A stretch of DNA of 64,000 bases, taken from NCBI RefSeq assembly GCF_000372965.1, contig NZ_KB890024.1, positions 4,552,304-4,616,303 of the forward strand, in the 5' to 3' direction. The translations under genes and the position numbers were made by a program. The stretch comes from Hoeflea sp. 108 (GTDB lineage Bacteria; Pseudomonadota; Alphaproteobacteria; Rhizobiales; Rhizobiaceae). This document shows, piece by piece, positions 10,461 through 19,437 of the stretch. The notes below the pieces were generated by a model. That model was not told where the DNA came from, ran no database searches, and was given only the letters and a program-made list of their open reading frames with translations. How positions within the stretch are numbered: position 1 is the stretch's first letter; each line of letters starts with the position of its first letter.

Positions 10461-13400
10461 TTACTTCTTCAGCTGGTCGCGCAGCGCCGCGAGCTTGGCG
10501 AAGGGCGAGTCGGGATCGATGCGCACCGGACGCTCCTCGCGCGGCTTCTGCTGGAAGGCGGGCTTACCCTTGAAGCCACCGCGATCGCCGCCGTGCTTTT
10601 CGCCCTGCGGCCGTTCGTTGCGGTTGCGGTGCTCAGGGCGACCGCCCTCACCCTGCGGCTTGCCACCGGGCTTGCGGTCGAAGCGCGGACGACCGCCGTC
10701 GCGGCCCTCGCCACCTTCACGCGGGCCGCCGCGATTGGCCTCGCCCGGCCGAGCAGCCTGGCCATTGCGCTGGTCGCGCTGGCCGCCGCGCGGGCGGTTG
10801 TTGTCATGGCGATGACGCGGACGCTGCTCGAAACGGCCCTGACGCCAGATGAGGATCGGCTTGGGCTCTTCGGCCTGCTCCGCAGCGTCTGTCGAAGCAG
10901 TTGCCTCCACGGCAGGAGCTTCCTCGGCGGCGGCTTCCGCCGCCACCTCGACCACGGGCTCGGCAACAGTCTCTTCGGCTGCGGTTTCCGCTGGCGCCTC
11001 GGCAACCTCGGTCACGGCTTCGGCAACGGCCGCTTCTTCTGCAACGCCTTCGGCGGCTGCGTCTTCAGCAACCGGCTCAGCGGGAGCTGCTTCCGCAACC
11101 TTGGCGGCAGCGGCCTGTTCGGCAGCTTCGCGCGTGGCCGTGTCGATGGCTTCGAGCTTGTCCTTGACCTCGGCGGCCGGCTTGGGCTCGGCGCGGTAGC
11201 CAAGGCCTTTCAGGATCTCTTCCATGTCGTCGCCGGTGGCCCCGAGGATCGACATCATCTGCGGCGTTACGATGAAGGCCGAACCGTCATAGGCACCATC
11301 GGGACGCGTGCCGCTGCCCTGCTTCCAGGCCAGCGCGGGACGAATGAGATCGGCAAGGCGCTCCAGGATGTCGACGCGCACGGCACGGCGGCCGAGATTG
11401 CGGAAACCGGCCAGCTTGTAGAACGACTTGTCGAAGGCCTGGTCGATGACAACAGAGGTGCGGCCGGCAGACAGCGCATGGACGACGTCGCCGAAGCCGG
11501 GCTTGTCCTTGCCGTCGTTCTTGATCGCCCACAAAAGCGTGACCAGACCCGCCGGTGCCGGTTTGATCAGCGCGGGCACAAACACGTGATAGGCGCCGAA
11601 GCGCACGCCGAGACGGCGAAGGGCAGCGCGCCCCTCCTGGTCCAGCGACTTCACCTCTTCGGCAATGTCGCGGCGGTTGATGAGGCCGAAATTCTCGACC
11701 AGCTGGAAGGCGATGCCACGCCCGATGCCCGAAAGCTGCTCGGCCGACTTGAGATCGACCAGCGGCTTGAGCAGAAGCTCGACCTGGAAATTGATGAAGC
11801 GCTCGGCGCGCGCCGCCACCTTGTCGCGGGCCGGGCCGGTCAGCTGCTCGTCGGCCAGAAGCACGACGCGCGGCTTGAGTGGGTCCTCGCCCTCGACCAG
11901 CGTGCCGATCGGCGCGCCGATCCAGCGCAGGACACCATCGGAGCCCAGCGCGATGTCGCCGTTGGGCGACGCGGCGAAACGCTCGGCGCGCGCTTCGAAC
12001 TCTGTCGCCAGCGCCTTCTGCGCTGCCGTGCGCACTGCCTTGGCGTCCTCGCCACCGGCGCTTTGGTCGGCGGTGAAACGGAACCCTTGCAGTTCGCCGA
12101 CGTGATGGCCTTCGACGAGGACGGTTCCGGACGGGCTGATTTCGGCTTCAAGCATGGTGTTTTCTCTAAGGCGGCGCATGAGGACGGAAGTCCTGCGGTC
12201 TACAAAGCGTTTCGTCAACCGCTCATGCAGCGCATCCGACAATCTGTCTTCGATGTCGCGTGTTTTTTCTTGCCAGTGTGCCGGATCGGCAAGCCAACCG
12301 GGGCGGTTTGAGACGAAAGTCCAAGTCCGGATCTGGGCGATCCGGTGCGAAAGCGTGTCGATGTCACCCTCGGTGGAATCGGCGCGACGGACCTGTTCGG
12401 CCATATAGTTCTCGTCGACATGGCCACGCCGGGCGAGGTCGTCATACATCGATGCGATGAGATCGGCGTGCTGCGCCGGCGCGATCTTGCGATAGTCGGG
12501 CAGCGCGCAAGCTTCCCACAGCAGCGCCACCCGCTCGCGGTTCGTGGCAAGTGCGCGGATTTCGGCATCGCGTGACAGATGCTCGAGCGCCTGGGCATCG
12601 ACAGCCGGCAAAGCACGCGTCAGCCCCTCCACGGGAGCGACCGTCTCGATCGAGCGCTTCAACGCATCAATGCTGGCAAAGTCGAACTGGACGGTTCGCC
12701 ACTGCAGCACCTTCACCGGATCGAAATCATGCGCTTCGATCTTTTCGATCAGCTCCTCGTCGAACGGATCGACGCGACCGGTGACGCCGAAGGTGCCGTC
12801 GCGCAGATGGCGACCGGCACGTCCGGCGATCTGGCCGAGCTCGGCGGCGGTCAGCTGGCGGAACTGGTAGCCGTCGAACTTGCGGTTCTGGGCGAAGGCG
12901 ACGTGGTCGACATCGAGGTTGAGGCCCATGCCGATGGCATCGGTGGCGATCAGGTAGTCGACGTCGCCCGACTGGTAGAGCGCCACCTGGGCGTTGCGGG
13001 TGCGTGGGCTGAGCGCGCCGAGCACGACGGCCGCCCCGCCCTGCTGGCGCCGGATCAGCTCGGCGATGCCGTAGACCTCGTCGGCCGAGAAGGCGACGAT
13101 GGCCGAGCGGCGCGGCAGCCGGGTGAGCTTCTTCGACCCGGCATAGGCGAGATGCGACAGCCTCGGACGGGTAACCACAGACACGCCCTTGAGCAGCTTC
13201 TCGAGAATGCCGCGCATGGTGTGGGCGCCGAGCAGCAGCGTTTCTTGGCGGCCGCGCAGATGCAGGATGCGGTCGGTGAAGATGTGGCCGCGCTCGAGGT
13301 CGCCGGCGAGCTGGACCTCGTCGATGGCGACGAAGGCTGCATCGGTCTGGCGCGGCATGGCTTCGACGGTGCAGACGGAATATCTGGCGCCGGCAGGCTG

Positions 13401-13634
13401 GATCTTCTCCTCGCCGGTGATCAACGCGACCTTGTGAGCACCGACCTTCTCGCACAGCCGCCCGTAGACCTCGCGGGCCAACAGCCTGAGCGGCAGGCCG
13501 ATGACGCCGCTTTCATGCGCCACCATGCGCTCGATGGCGAGATGGGTCTTTCCGGTATTGGTCGGGCCGAGCACGGCCGTGACGTCGCGCCCTGACAGGA
13601 TCAGCGGGTCGTTCTGCCTGGAGTGAACATTCAT
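10461..13634 (-). CDS. SUV3/MgpS-type DEAD/DExH helicase with long low-complexity tail
   Basis: Large predicted RNA helicase, 1057 aa from the ATG at 13634. Walker A GPTNTGKT is at residues 23-30 and the Walker B/DExH box reads DEVQ (AIDEVQLAGD). Motif VI is seen as QIAGRAGRHLRDG. This combination is typical of mitochondrial SUV3 and its alphaproteobacterial relatives. The middle (about residues 350-800) is the helicase C-terminal accessory region. Residues ~822-925 are almost pure Ala/Glu/Val/Pro, and ~925-1040 are Arg/Gly/Asn rich, like RNA-binding tails of RNase E and DEAD helicases. The protein ends in a conserved-looking DPDSPFAKLAALRDQLKK segment. A further in-frame start exists upstream at 13703, but family N-termini begin near the chosen ATG. 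It is followed closely by the S4 gene. Confidence 0.88.
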   Translation of the reverse strand: MNVHSRQNDPLILSGRDVTAVLGPTNTGKTHLAIERMVAHESGVIGLPLRLLAREVYGRLCEKVGAHKVALITGEEKIQPAGARYSVCTVEAMPRQTDAAFVAIDEVQLAGDLERGHIFTDRILHLRGRQETLLLGAHTMRGILEKLLKGVSVVTRPRLSHLAYAGSKKLTRLPRRSAIVAFSADEVYGIAELIRRQQGGAAVVLGALSPRTRNAQVALYQSGDVDYLIATDAIGMGLNLDVDHVAFAQNRKFDGYQFRQLTAAELGQIAGRAGRHLRDGTFGVTGRVDPFDEELIEKIEAHDFDPVKVLQWRTVQFDFASIDALKRSIETVAPVEGLTRALPAVDAQALEHLSRDAEIRALATNRERVALLWEACALPDYRKIAPAQHADLIASMYDDLARRGHVDENYMAEQVRRADSTEGDIDTLSHRIAQIRTWTFVSNRPGWLADPAHWQEKTRDIEDRLSDALHERLTKRFVDRRTSVLMRRLRENTMLEAEISPSGTVLVEGHHVGELQGFRFTADQSAGGEDAKAVRTAAQKALATEFEARAERFAASPNGDIALGSDGVLRWIGAPIGTLVEGEDPLKPRVVLLADEQLTGPARDKVAARAERFINFQVELLLKPLVDLKSAEQLSGIGRGIAFQLVENFGLINRRDIAEEVKSLDQEGRAALRRLGVRFGAYHVFVPALIKPAPAGLVTLLWAIKNDGKDKPGFGDVVHALSAGRTSVVIDQAFDKSFYKLAGFRNLGRRAVRVDILERLADLIRPALAWKQGSGTRPDGAYDGSAFIVTPQMMSILGATGDDMEEILKGLGYRAEPKPAAEVKDKLEAIDTATREAAEQAAAAKVAEAAPAEPVAEDAAAEGVAEEAAVAEAVTEVAEAPAETAAEETVAEPVVEVAAEAAAEEAPAVEATASTDAAEQAEEPKPILIWRQGRFEQRPRHRHDNNRPRGGQRDQRNGQAARPGEANRGGPREGGEGRDGGRPRFDRKPGGKPQGEGGRPEHRNRNERPQGEKHGGDRGGFKGKPAFQQKPREERPVRIDPDSPFAKLAALRDQLKK

Positions 13635-14374
13635 TTCAAGAAACCACCCTCGGCGCCGGTCGGGACCGGCGTTGCGGCGCCTTCGGACGCCGAGTGGACA
13701 CATAGGGATTTGCGCGCCAAAGCGAAAGCGGAATGTTCCGGTTTAAGAGTTGGAACGAGTCTGGAACGAATCAGCGACGAATCACTGACTCTGGACGATT
13801 CAGGTTTTGTTCACCCCAACATATTGAAGAACAGCTGGCAAGCGGCACCACATGCAGACTCACTAAAGTGGCCAGTTCCCGATTCCGCGCCGTTGCCGTT
13901 AACCTTTGCCGGCAAGGTCGCGCCCAGCAGGGTGAAGCCGCACGCAAAATAATGAAATTATTGATGTTTCCTACTCAGGCGTTAACAGCAGCGAGGCCTG
14001 CAACCGCGATTTGATTAAGACTTGAACCAAATGCGGAACGAACTGGCGACGAATCGGTGACCGTACCTGTTTCCCGGTTTGTTCACCGCTAGATGTTGTG
14101 CCGCTTGATCTCCTCGGGCGGATTCGAGGCAAGTCCGGTGCAAGTTCGCATGCGAAAGCCCACAACCGCCGTTAACCTTTGCGTGCCATTCCGGCACGAA
14201 CAGCCTGTAGCGAAAATATCTGTGATTGCATTCCGTTAGGTCATACTCGCTGGTTGTGTACAACGCCGACGCGTGTCTCCATGGCCAGGTTGAGTCTGTG
14301 CGGCGGGGTTGCCTGGACAGGGCCTCCGGAAAATGCGGCGCACCGCGCAGGCGCACGACACTGGAGGGACCAAC
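13635..14374. other. 740-nt intergenic region with a diverged internal repeat
   Basis: Divergent region between the helicase and aqpZ. No convincing protein gene. A 55-nt segment at 13763-13817 (GGAACGAATCAGCGACGAATC...) recurs at 14035-14089 with 39 of 55 bases identical, and GTTAACCTTTGC recurs at 13898 and 14171, almost the same distance apart (272 and 273 nt). This suggests two old copies of a roughly 270-nt unit. The unit could hold promoters or small RNAs; nothing identifies them. The stretch is also less GC-rich than its surroundings, with an AT-rich patch near 13945-13975. Confidence 0.6.
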
Positions 14375-15061
14375 ATGAAACGACTGTTCGCCGAGTTCTT
14401 CGGCACATTCTGGCTCGTCTTCGGCGGCTGCGGCAGCGCCGTCCTTGCGGCGGCATACCCCGATCTCGGCATCGGCTTTCTCGGCGTTGCGTTTGCGTTC
14501 GGCCTGACCGTTCTCACCATGGCCTATGCTGTCGGCGGCATTTCCGGCGGCCACTTCAACCCGGCCGTTTCGGTCGGCCTGCTGGTCGGCGGCCGCTTCG
14601 ACGCCAAGGACCTGATCCCCTATGTGATCGCCCAAGTGTTGGGCGCCGTCGTCGCCTCGGCGGTGCTCTATGTGATCGTCAGCGGCAAGGCCGACTTTGC
14701 CGGCATCGGCGGCTTCGCCACCAACGGCTATGGCGATGCATCGCCCGGCAAATACGGCATGACGTCCGCACTGGTCATCGAGGTCGTGCTGACCTTCATG
14801 TTCCTGATGATCATCCTCGGCTCGACCCATGGCCGTGTGCCCAAGGGCTTCGCCCCCATCGCCATCGGCCTGGCGCTGACCCTGATCCACCTGATCTCGA
14901 TCCCGGTCACCAACACGTCGGTCAACCCAGCGCGTTCGACCGGACCGGCGCTGTTCGTCGGCGGCATCGCCCTGCAGCAACTGTGGTTGTTCTGGGTCGC
15001 GCCGATCGTCGGCGCCATCCTGGCTGGCATCACGCACAAGGCGCTGTTCGAGAGCGAGTGA
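14375..15061 (+). CDS. aqpZ: Aquaporin Z
   Basis: Inner-membrane water channel, 228 aa, six hydrophobic segments. Both NPA signatures are present: HFNPAVS at residues 60-66 and SVNPARS at 182-188, the second followed by the selectivity-filter arginine (R187). Length and motifs match AqpZ rather than the longer glycerol facilitator GlpF. The ATG at 14375 is chosen because GGAGGGA lies at 14363-14369, 5 nt upstream; the upstream open frame lacks similarity. A strong terminator follows, so it is a single-gene unit. The usual role is rapid water flux during osmotic change. Confidence 0.93.
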   Translation: MKRLFAEFFGTFWLVFGGCGSAVLAAAYPDLGIGFLGVAFAFGLTVLTMAYAVGGISGGHFNPAVSVGLLVGGRFDAKDLIPYVIAQVLGAVVASAVLYVIVSGKADFAGIGGFATNGYGDASPGKYGMTSALVIEVVLTFMFLMIILGSTHGRVPKGFAPIAIGLALTLIHLISIPVTNTSVNPARSTGPALFVGGIALQQLWLFWVAPIVGAILAGITHKALFESE

Positions 15062-15087
15062 ACAAACCCGACTTCCTTGCCAAGAAA

Positions 15088-15113
15088 AAAACGGCGCCGA
15101 AAGGCGCCGTTTT
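15088..15113 (+). terminator. Rho-independent terminator after aqpZ
   Basis: AAAACGGCGCC-GAAA-GGCGCCGTTTT is a perfect stem with a GAAA tetraloop and a T-run, 26 nt after the aqpZ stop. The converging phaB transcript may also end here. Confidence 0.9.
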
Positions 15114-15138
15114 CCACTGTTGAAATGCTGACGGGCGG

Positions 15139-15861
15139 TCAGACGAAATACTGCCCGCCATTGGCGGTCAGCGTCGCGCCGGTGACAAAGCCCGACTCGT
15201 CGGAGGCCAGGAACACCACGCAGCGCGCAATTTCCTCGGGCTCGCCGAGACGGCCGACCGGAATCTGGGCGATGATCGATTCGCGCACCTTCTCGGGAAC
15301 TGCCATCACCATTTCGGTGGCGATGTAGCCGGGGCAGATGACGTTGACCGTGATGCCGGCGCGTGCGCCCTCCTGCGCCAGCGCCTTGGTGAAGCCGATG
15401 TCGCCGGCCTTCGACGCCGAATAGTTGGCCTGGCCCGCCTGGCCCTTTTGGCCGTTGATCGAGGAGATGGTGATGACGCGGCCGAACTTGCGGTCGCGCA
15501 TACCGCTCCACAGCGGGTGGGTCATGTTGAAGACGCCATGCAGGTTGGTGTCGATGACTTCCTTCCACTGCTCGCGCGTCATCTTGTGGAACATCGAGTC
15601 GCGGGTGATGCCGGCGTTGTTGACCAGCACCGCAACCGGGCCAAGATCGGCCTCCACCTGCCTGATGCCGGCCTCGCAGGCGTCATAGTCGGCGACCGAC
15701 CATTTGTAGACCGGAATACCCGTCTCTGCCTTGAACTTCTGCGCGGCCTCGTCGTTGCCGGCATAGTTGGCAGCGACCGAGTAGCCCGCGTTTTTCAGCG
15801 CGATCGAAATAGCGGCACCAATGCCGCGCGATCCGCCGGTGACGAGTGCGACCTTACCCAT
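15139..15861 (-). CDS. phaB: Acetoacetyl-CoA reductase (PHB synthesis)
   Basis: NADPH-dependent reductase of the short-chain dehydrogenase family, 240 aa, converting acetoacetyl-CoA to (R)-3-hydroxybutyryl-CoA, the second step of polyhydroxybutyrate synthesis. The cofactor motif TGGSRGIG is at residues 8-15, the NNAG motif near 86-89, and the catalytic YxxxK is seen in NYSASKAG. The C-terminal GGQYFV is typical for PhaB. It lies 96 nt downstream of phaA on the same strand, the usual phaAB arrangement. No phaC synthase is in the window. Confidence 0.93.
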   Translation of the reverse strand: MGKVALVTGGSRGIGAAISIALKNAGYSVAANYAGNDEAAQKFKAETGIPVYKWSVADYDACEAGIRQVEADLGPVAVLVNNAGITRDSMFHKMTREQWKEVIDTNLHGVFNMTHPLWSGMRDRKFGRVITISSINGQKGQAGQANYSASKAGDIGFTKALAQEGARAGITVNVICPGYIATEMVMAVPEKVRESIIAQIPVGRLGEPEEIARCVVFLASDESGFVTGATLTANGGQYFV

Positions 15862-15920
15862 TCGTTTCCCCTTTTCTGCTGCTTGGATGACTTGCCCTTA
15901 TGACAGGCATTTAAAGACGA

Positions 15921-15946
15921 AGAGGGCGGCACTTAGGCCGCCCTCT
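15921..15946 (-). terminator. Hairpin between phaA and phaB
   Basis: AGAGGGCGGC-ACTTAG-GCCGCCCTCT is a perfect 10-bp stem just after the phaA stop on the minus strand. The T-run is weak, so it may attenuate rather than fully end transcription into phaB. Confidence 0.6.
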
Positions 15947-15957
15947 CGCATTTCGAT

Positions 15958-17142
15958 TTACATCGCCTCGACACACATCGCGACGCCCATGCCGCCGCCG
16001 ATGCACAGGGTCGCCAGACCCTTTTTGGCTCCACGCCGCCGCATCTCGTAGACCAGCGTGTTGAAGACGCGGGCGCCCGACGCGCCGACCGGATGGCCGA
16101 TGGCAATCGCGCCGCCATTGACGTTGACGATGTCAGGGTTCCAGCCCATGTCCTTGTTGACCGCGCAGGCCTGCGCCGCAAAGGCTTCATTGGCCTCGAC
16201 TAGGTCGAGATCGCCGACCGACCAGCCAGCCTTCTCGAGCGCCTTGCGCGAGGCCGGGATCGGGCCGGTGCCCATGATCTGCGGATCGACTCCAGCGGTT
16301 GCCCACGAAACGATGCGCACGAGCGGCGTCAGGCCGCGTCGCACCGCTTCCGCCTCGCTCATCAGCACCACGGCGGCCGCGCCGTCATTGATGCCGGATG
16401 CGTTGCCAGCGGTGACGGTGCCTTCCTTGTCGAAGGCCGGACGCAGCTTGGCCAGCGCATCCATGGTCGTGCCGGCACGGATGTATTCGTCCTGGTCGAC
16501 GATGGTATCGCCCTTCTTGCCCTTGATCGTGACCGGCACGATCTCGTCCTTGAAACGGCCGGCAACCTGGGCAGCTTCGGCCTTGTTCTGCGAGGCAACA
16601 GCAAAGCGGTCCTGCTCCTCGCGGGTCAGCTGCCATTGGCGGGCGACGTTCTCGGCGGTGTTGCCCATGTGGTAGCCGTAGAAGGCGTCTGTCAGGCCGT
16701 CCTTGATCATCGTGTCGATCATCTTGAAGTCGCCCATCTTCACGCCGCCGCGCAGGTGCTGGCAGTGCGGCGCCATGGACATCGATTCCTGGCCGCCGGC
16801 GACGATGATCTTGGCGTCGCCGATGGCGATCTGCTGCATGCCGATGGCGATGGTGCGCAGGCCCGAACCGCAGAGCTGGTTGAGGCCCCAGGCAGTCGCC
16901 TCCTGCGGGATGCCGGCAGCCATGGCCGCCTGGCGCGCTGGGTTCTGCCCCGCACCTGCCGTCAAGATCTGGCCGAGGATGACCTCGTCGACTTCCTTGG
17001 CATCGACGCCGGCACGCGCCAGCGCCTCCCTGACCGCGATCGCACCCAGCTCATGCGCCGGCGTGTTGGCGAAGGCGCCGTTGAACGAACCGACCGGCGT
17101 GCGTGCCGCACTGGCGACGACGATGGAGGTGGAGGCGGACAT
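15958..17142 (-). CDS. phaA: Acetyl-CoA acetyltransferase (beta-ketothiolase)
   Basis: Biosynthetic thiolase, 394 aa, condensing two acetyl-CoA to acetoacetyl-CoA, the first step of PHB synthesis. Active-site Cys91 is in NQLCGSGLR, His350 in the GHPVGASG motif and Cys380 in CIGGGMG, matching the Cys-His-Cys set of PhaA/ZRA-type thiolases. Length is standard. It is the first gene of phaA-phaB and is divergent from phaR across a 297-nt region that contains a TGC-rich palindrome. The same enzyme also takes part in ketone-body use together with bdhA at 27241-28023. Confidence 0.94.
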   Translation of the reverse strand: MSASTSIVVASAARTPVGSFNGAFANTPAHELGAIAVREALARAGVDAKEVDEVILGQILTAGAGQNPARQAAMAAGIPQEATAWGLNQLCGSGLRTIAIGMQQIAIGDAKIIVAGGQESMSMAPHCQHLRGGVKMGDFKMIDTMIKDGLTDAFYGYHMGNTAENVARQWQLTREEQDRFAVASQNKAEAAQVAGRFKDEIVPVTIKGKKGDTIVDQDEYIRAGTTMDALAKLRPAFDKEGTVTAGNASGINDGAAAVVLMSEAEAVRRGLTPLVRIVSWATAGVDPQIMGTGPIPASRKALEKAGWSVGDLDLVEANEAFAAQACAVNKDMGWNPDIVNVNGGAIAIGHPVGASGARVFNTLVYEMRRRGAKKGLATLCIGGGMGVAMCVEAM

Positions 17143-17261
17143 GTTTCTCTCCAGACTTGGTGAAACGAGAAGGTTTGTTGTGCGTCGAAGAAATTGGCGC
17201 TCACGACTTTTCTTGCCCGTTCCAGGACCCGAGTCAAACCGGAAAATCGGCTAGCGGCTCA

Positions 17262-17295
17262 TGCTGCGCTTGCAGTGCAGCAATGCTGCGCAGCA
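17262..17295. promoter_or_regulatory. TGC-rich palindromic site, candidate PhaR operator
   Basis: The phaA-phaR divergent region holds CTGC-N4-GCAG at 17264-17275 and the perfect palindrome TGCTGCGCAGCA at 17284-17295. PhaR repressors of Paracoccus and Rhodobacter are known to bind TGC-rich sequences of the CTGC-Nn-GCAG kind near pha genes. The site lies about 120 nt upstream of the phaA start and 145 nt upstream of phaR, so PhaR could control both. Binding is inference. Confidence 0.5.
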
Positions 17296-17439
17296 TTTTT
17301 TTGCCGGCATGTCCGGGCTTCTCGTTCTTGCACTGCACAAAGCGCTTGGATTTGCAGTTGCTTTGCGCGTATCCTGCCCCCGAGGCGCAATGTTACCGGC
17401 TGCTTACACGGCAATCCGGTCTTCCGGGGGAGGATGCTG

Positions 17440-18039
17440 ATGCCTGCAAAAGACGAGCCGGTGGTGATCAAGAAATACGCCAACCGGCGGCTCTACAATA
17501 CCGGCACGAGCACTTATGTGACGCTCGAGGACTTGGCCGAAATGGTCAAGAAGGGCGAAGAATTCACCGTGCAGGATGCCAAGTCCGGCGAGGACATCAC
17601 CCATCCGGTGCTGACCCAGATCATCTTCGAGCTGGAGAACAAGGACGGGCAGAACATGCTGCCGATCCCGTTCCTGCGCCAGTTGATTTCGTTCTATGGC
17701 GACCAGATGCAGATGGTGGTGCCGAGCTTCCTCGAGCAGTCGATGATCGCCTTTGCCAAGGAACAGGAACGCTTCCGCGAGCAGATGAAGTCGACCTTCG
17801 GCAAGGCGCCTATGGATATGATGAAGGGCGCCACGCCGATGAAGGCGCTGGAAGAGCAGACCCGGCGCAACATGGAGCTGTTCCAGAACGCCATGCGCAT
17901 GTTCACGCCCTTCCCGGCCGCTTCGGGCAGCGCGCCGGCCGAGCCGGCACGGAAGGAAGCAGCCGAGAAGCCCGACGATCTCAAGGAGCTGAAGGAACAG
18001 CTCGCTGCAATGCAGCGCAAGATCGATTCTATGGGGTGA
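17440..18039 (+). CDS. phaR: Polyhydroxyalkanoate synthesis repressor PhaR
   Basis: DNA- and PHB-binding regulator, 199 aa. The N-terminal PHB/PHA accumulation regulator domain (residues ~7-65: VVIKKYANRRLYNT, then SYVTLEDLA-like) is characteristic of PhaR/AniA. The middle contains FLRQLISFYGDQMQMVVP, and the C-terminus is a charged helix suited to coiled-coil oligomerisation. In PHB-positive bacteria PhaR represses phasin and its own gene until released by binding to nascent PHB granules. The ATG at 17440 is preferred over 17434 because GGAGG at 17429-17433 is 6 nt before it. A strong terminator follows at 18060. Confidence 0.93.
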   Translation: MPAKDEPVVIKKYANRRLYNTGTSTYVTLEDLAEMVKKGEEFTVQDAKSGEDITHPVLTQIIFELENKDGQNMLPIPFLRQLISFYGDQMQMVVPSFLEQSMIAFAKEQERFREQMKSTFGKAPMDMMKGATPMKALEEQTRRNMELFQNAMRMFTPFPAASGSAPAEPARKEAAEKPDDLKELKEQLAAMQRKIDSMG

Positions 18040-18350
18040 GGCACGGTCGGCCCAGAGCGCACTCAAAAAGCCAACTGCTTGGCTTTTTGAGTGCCGAACG
18101 CCCGGAGCGACAGCGAAGGGCTGGGGCTTTTTGTTTGAGAACGCCGGGGAGCTGTCGGGTTCAGCCCCCCACTGGGGCAGCGCAACTCATCATCTAAGCC
18201 CGACGGCTTCTCACTCCGGCGCCAGCGCCAAAGCCAACCGTACGCCACCCTGCCCTACCCTTTCAGGCGAGAGATTTTCAACCTGACGCAGGGTTTTGCT
18301 CTGCTCACCGAGCGTGTTTTCTAGGCGCGCAACATCGGAGGAACCCCATC
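18040..18350. other. Intergenic region between phaR and the HbpS-like gene
   Basis: 311 nt. It holds the phaR terminator (18060-18093) and presumably the promoter of the next gene. Apart from the terminator no repeat or operator stands out. Confidence 0.55.
18060..18093 (+). terminator. Rho-independent terminator after phaR
   Basis: CACTCAAAAAGCCAA-CTGC-TTGGCTTTTTGAGTG, a perfect 15-bp stem 21 nt after the phaR stop. Confidence 0.88.
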
Positions 18351-18779
18351 ATGACCGAACTGACGCTGGCCAAGGCCAACGCCATCATTACCACCGCATT
18401 CGAACTGGGCGCCCAGCAGGACTTCAAGCCGCTGGGCGTTGCCGTGCTCGATGCCGGCGGCCATCTCCTGGCATTCCAGCGCCAGGACCGCGCGCCCTTC
18501 ATCCGCGCCGAGGTTGCCTCGGGCAAGGCCTATGGCGCGCTCGCCGTGGGCACCAGCTCGCGTGCGCTCGGAGTTGCAGCCGTAGAGCGTCCACATTTCT
18601 TCCAGGGACTGTCGGCGGTATCGGGCGGCAAGATCGTGCCGGTCCCCGGCGGCGTGCTGATCCGCAACAAGGACGGCGATGTGCTGGGTGCCGTCGGCAT
18701 TTCCGGCGACACGTCTGACAATGACGAGCTGGCGGCAATGGCCGGCATCGAGGCGGCCGGCTTCGTTGCCAAGGTCTGA
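18351..18779 (+). CDS. GlcG/HbpS family heme-binding-like protein
   Basis: Small single-domain protein, 142 aa, of the GlcG/HbpS (PduO C-terminal-like, DUF336) family. Typical features are the N-terminal LTLAKANAIITTAF helix, VAVLDAGGHLLAFQRQD (residues ~30-46), the ASGKAYGAL segment and a C-terminal GAVGISGD ... DELAAMAGI motif. Some members bind heme or sense redox state, others are of unknown use next to glycolate or diol genes. No signal peptide is seen, so it is probably cytoplasmic. Neighbours give no functional hint. An intergenic repeat lies just downstream (18803-18880). Confidence 0.8.
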   Translation: MTELTLAKANAIITTAFELGAQQDFKPLGVAVLDAGGHLLAFQRQDRAPFIRAEVASGKAYGALAVGTSSRALGVAAVERPHFFQGLSAVSGGKIVPVPGGVLIRNKDGDVLGAVGISGDTSDNDELAAMAGIEAAGFVAKV

Positions 18780-18802
18780 GGCGATCCCAGACAAGGCATG
18801 AC

Positions 18803-18880
18803 GCGGCTTTCCGTCGGAAACCGCATCAAACCAAAGAGCGCGTTTTCGCGATTCGAGGGAATCGCGGCGACGCTCTAGTC
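18803..18880. repeat. Short intergenic repeat, copy 1
   Basis: CGGCTTTCCGTCGGAAACCGCATCAAACCAAAGAG ... CGCGATTCGAGGGAATCGCG resembles the sequence at 38368-38446 (CGGTTTTCCGTCCGGAA ... AAACAAAGAG ... CGCGATTCGA). Both lie between genes, contain small inverted repeats and look like members of a dispersed short repeat family. Confidence 0.5.
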
Positions 18881-19288
18881 GCGGCCGAAGGTGACGTCGC
18901 GGTTGGCCGATCGGATCGAGACCGAGAAGCCAGCCAGGACGTCGAGCAGGGCGATTACCACCAGGATGAAGAAGACCGAGCTGGTGGCGCCGCGCATCAG
19001 CAGGAACTCGACCAGGAACGCCACGAAGACGAAGGTCGACAGCAGGTGGTCGATGACAGAGGCGCTGCCCGTGCGGGTCGCCTTGACGATCTCGACGAAG
19101 AACAGAAGCAGCGCAACGACGATCAGCAGGTCGCCGAGGGTGAGCGTGAAGACGCCGCCCGACATCATGCCGAGCGAGACGACCGTGGTCTGCCACGGAT
19201 CCCCCGCGGGGCCGCTGCCGAACAACCCGGCAAGGCCGGCGTTGTAGAGAATGAAGGGCACGATCAGAAGGGGGATGCCGGCAAGCAT
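18875..19288 (-). CDS. Conserved integral membrane protein of unknown function
   Basis: Protein of 137 aa with four predicted hydrophobic segments (about residues 3-22, 50-67, 84-100 and 107-124), divided by short polar loops. The second segment is followed by a charged loop, EIVKATRTGSAS. The C-terminus (SVSIRSANRDVTFGRD) should be cytoplasmic. No enzymatic motif is seen. Its size, codon use and ATG support a real gene; similar four-helix proteins occur beside rpmF/mtgA in Rhizobiales as far as memory goes, but no name can be given. rpmF is the next gene upstream on the same strand, with a terminator between. Confidence 0.7.
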   Translation of the reverse strand: MLAGIPLLIVPFILYNAGLAGLFGSGPAGDPWQTTVVSLGMMSGGVFTLTLGDLLIVVALLLFFVEIVKATRTGSASVIDHLLSTFVFVAFLVEFLLMRGATSSVFFILVVIALLDVLAGFSVSIRSANRDVTFGRD

Positions 19289-19381
19289 AAAGCTACTCCG
19301 CGTTTTGCTCGCCCTTGTAGAAGGGGCCCGGCCGCTTCGGTCAAGGACTTCGTGGCTTCACCCGATCACCGACGCACAAAA

Positions 19382-19410
19382 AGAAAGGACCGGCAAAGCC
19401 GGTCCTTTCT
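19382..19410 (-). terminator. Rho-independent terminator after rpmF
   Basis: AGAAAGGACCGGC-AAA-GCCGGTCCTTTCT, a perfect 13-bp stem 28 nt beyond the rpmF stop on the minus strand. Confidence 0.9.
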
Positions 19411-19437
19411 GATCTAAGCCCGTCCGGAAGAAGCTTC

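Noticed and set aside
10593..12311. 572-codon frame opposite the helicase gene
   Set aside because: It is antisense to a recognised helicase, has low-complexity Gly/Arg/Leu content and no ribosome-binding site or family.
13733..14014. 93-codon frame in the helicase-aqpZ gap
   Set aside because: It spans one copy of the diverged repeat, has no similarity or ribosome-binding site; the region looks non-coding.
14130..14180. Cobalamin-riboswitch-like GCAAGTCCGGTGCAAG segment before aqpZ
   Set aside because: Only a few bases of the B12-box context are present and no other conserved stems could be found; aqpZ is not a usual target.
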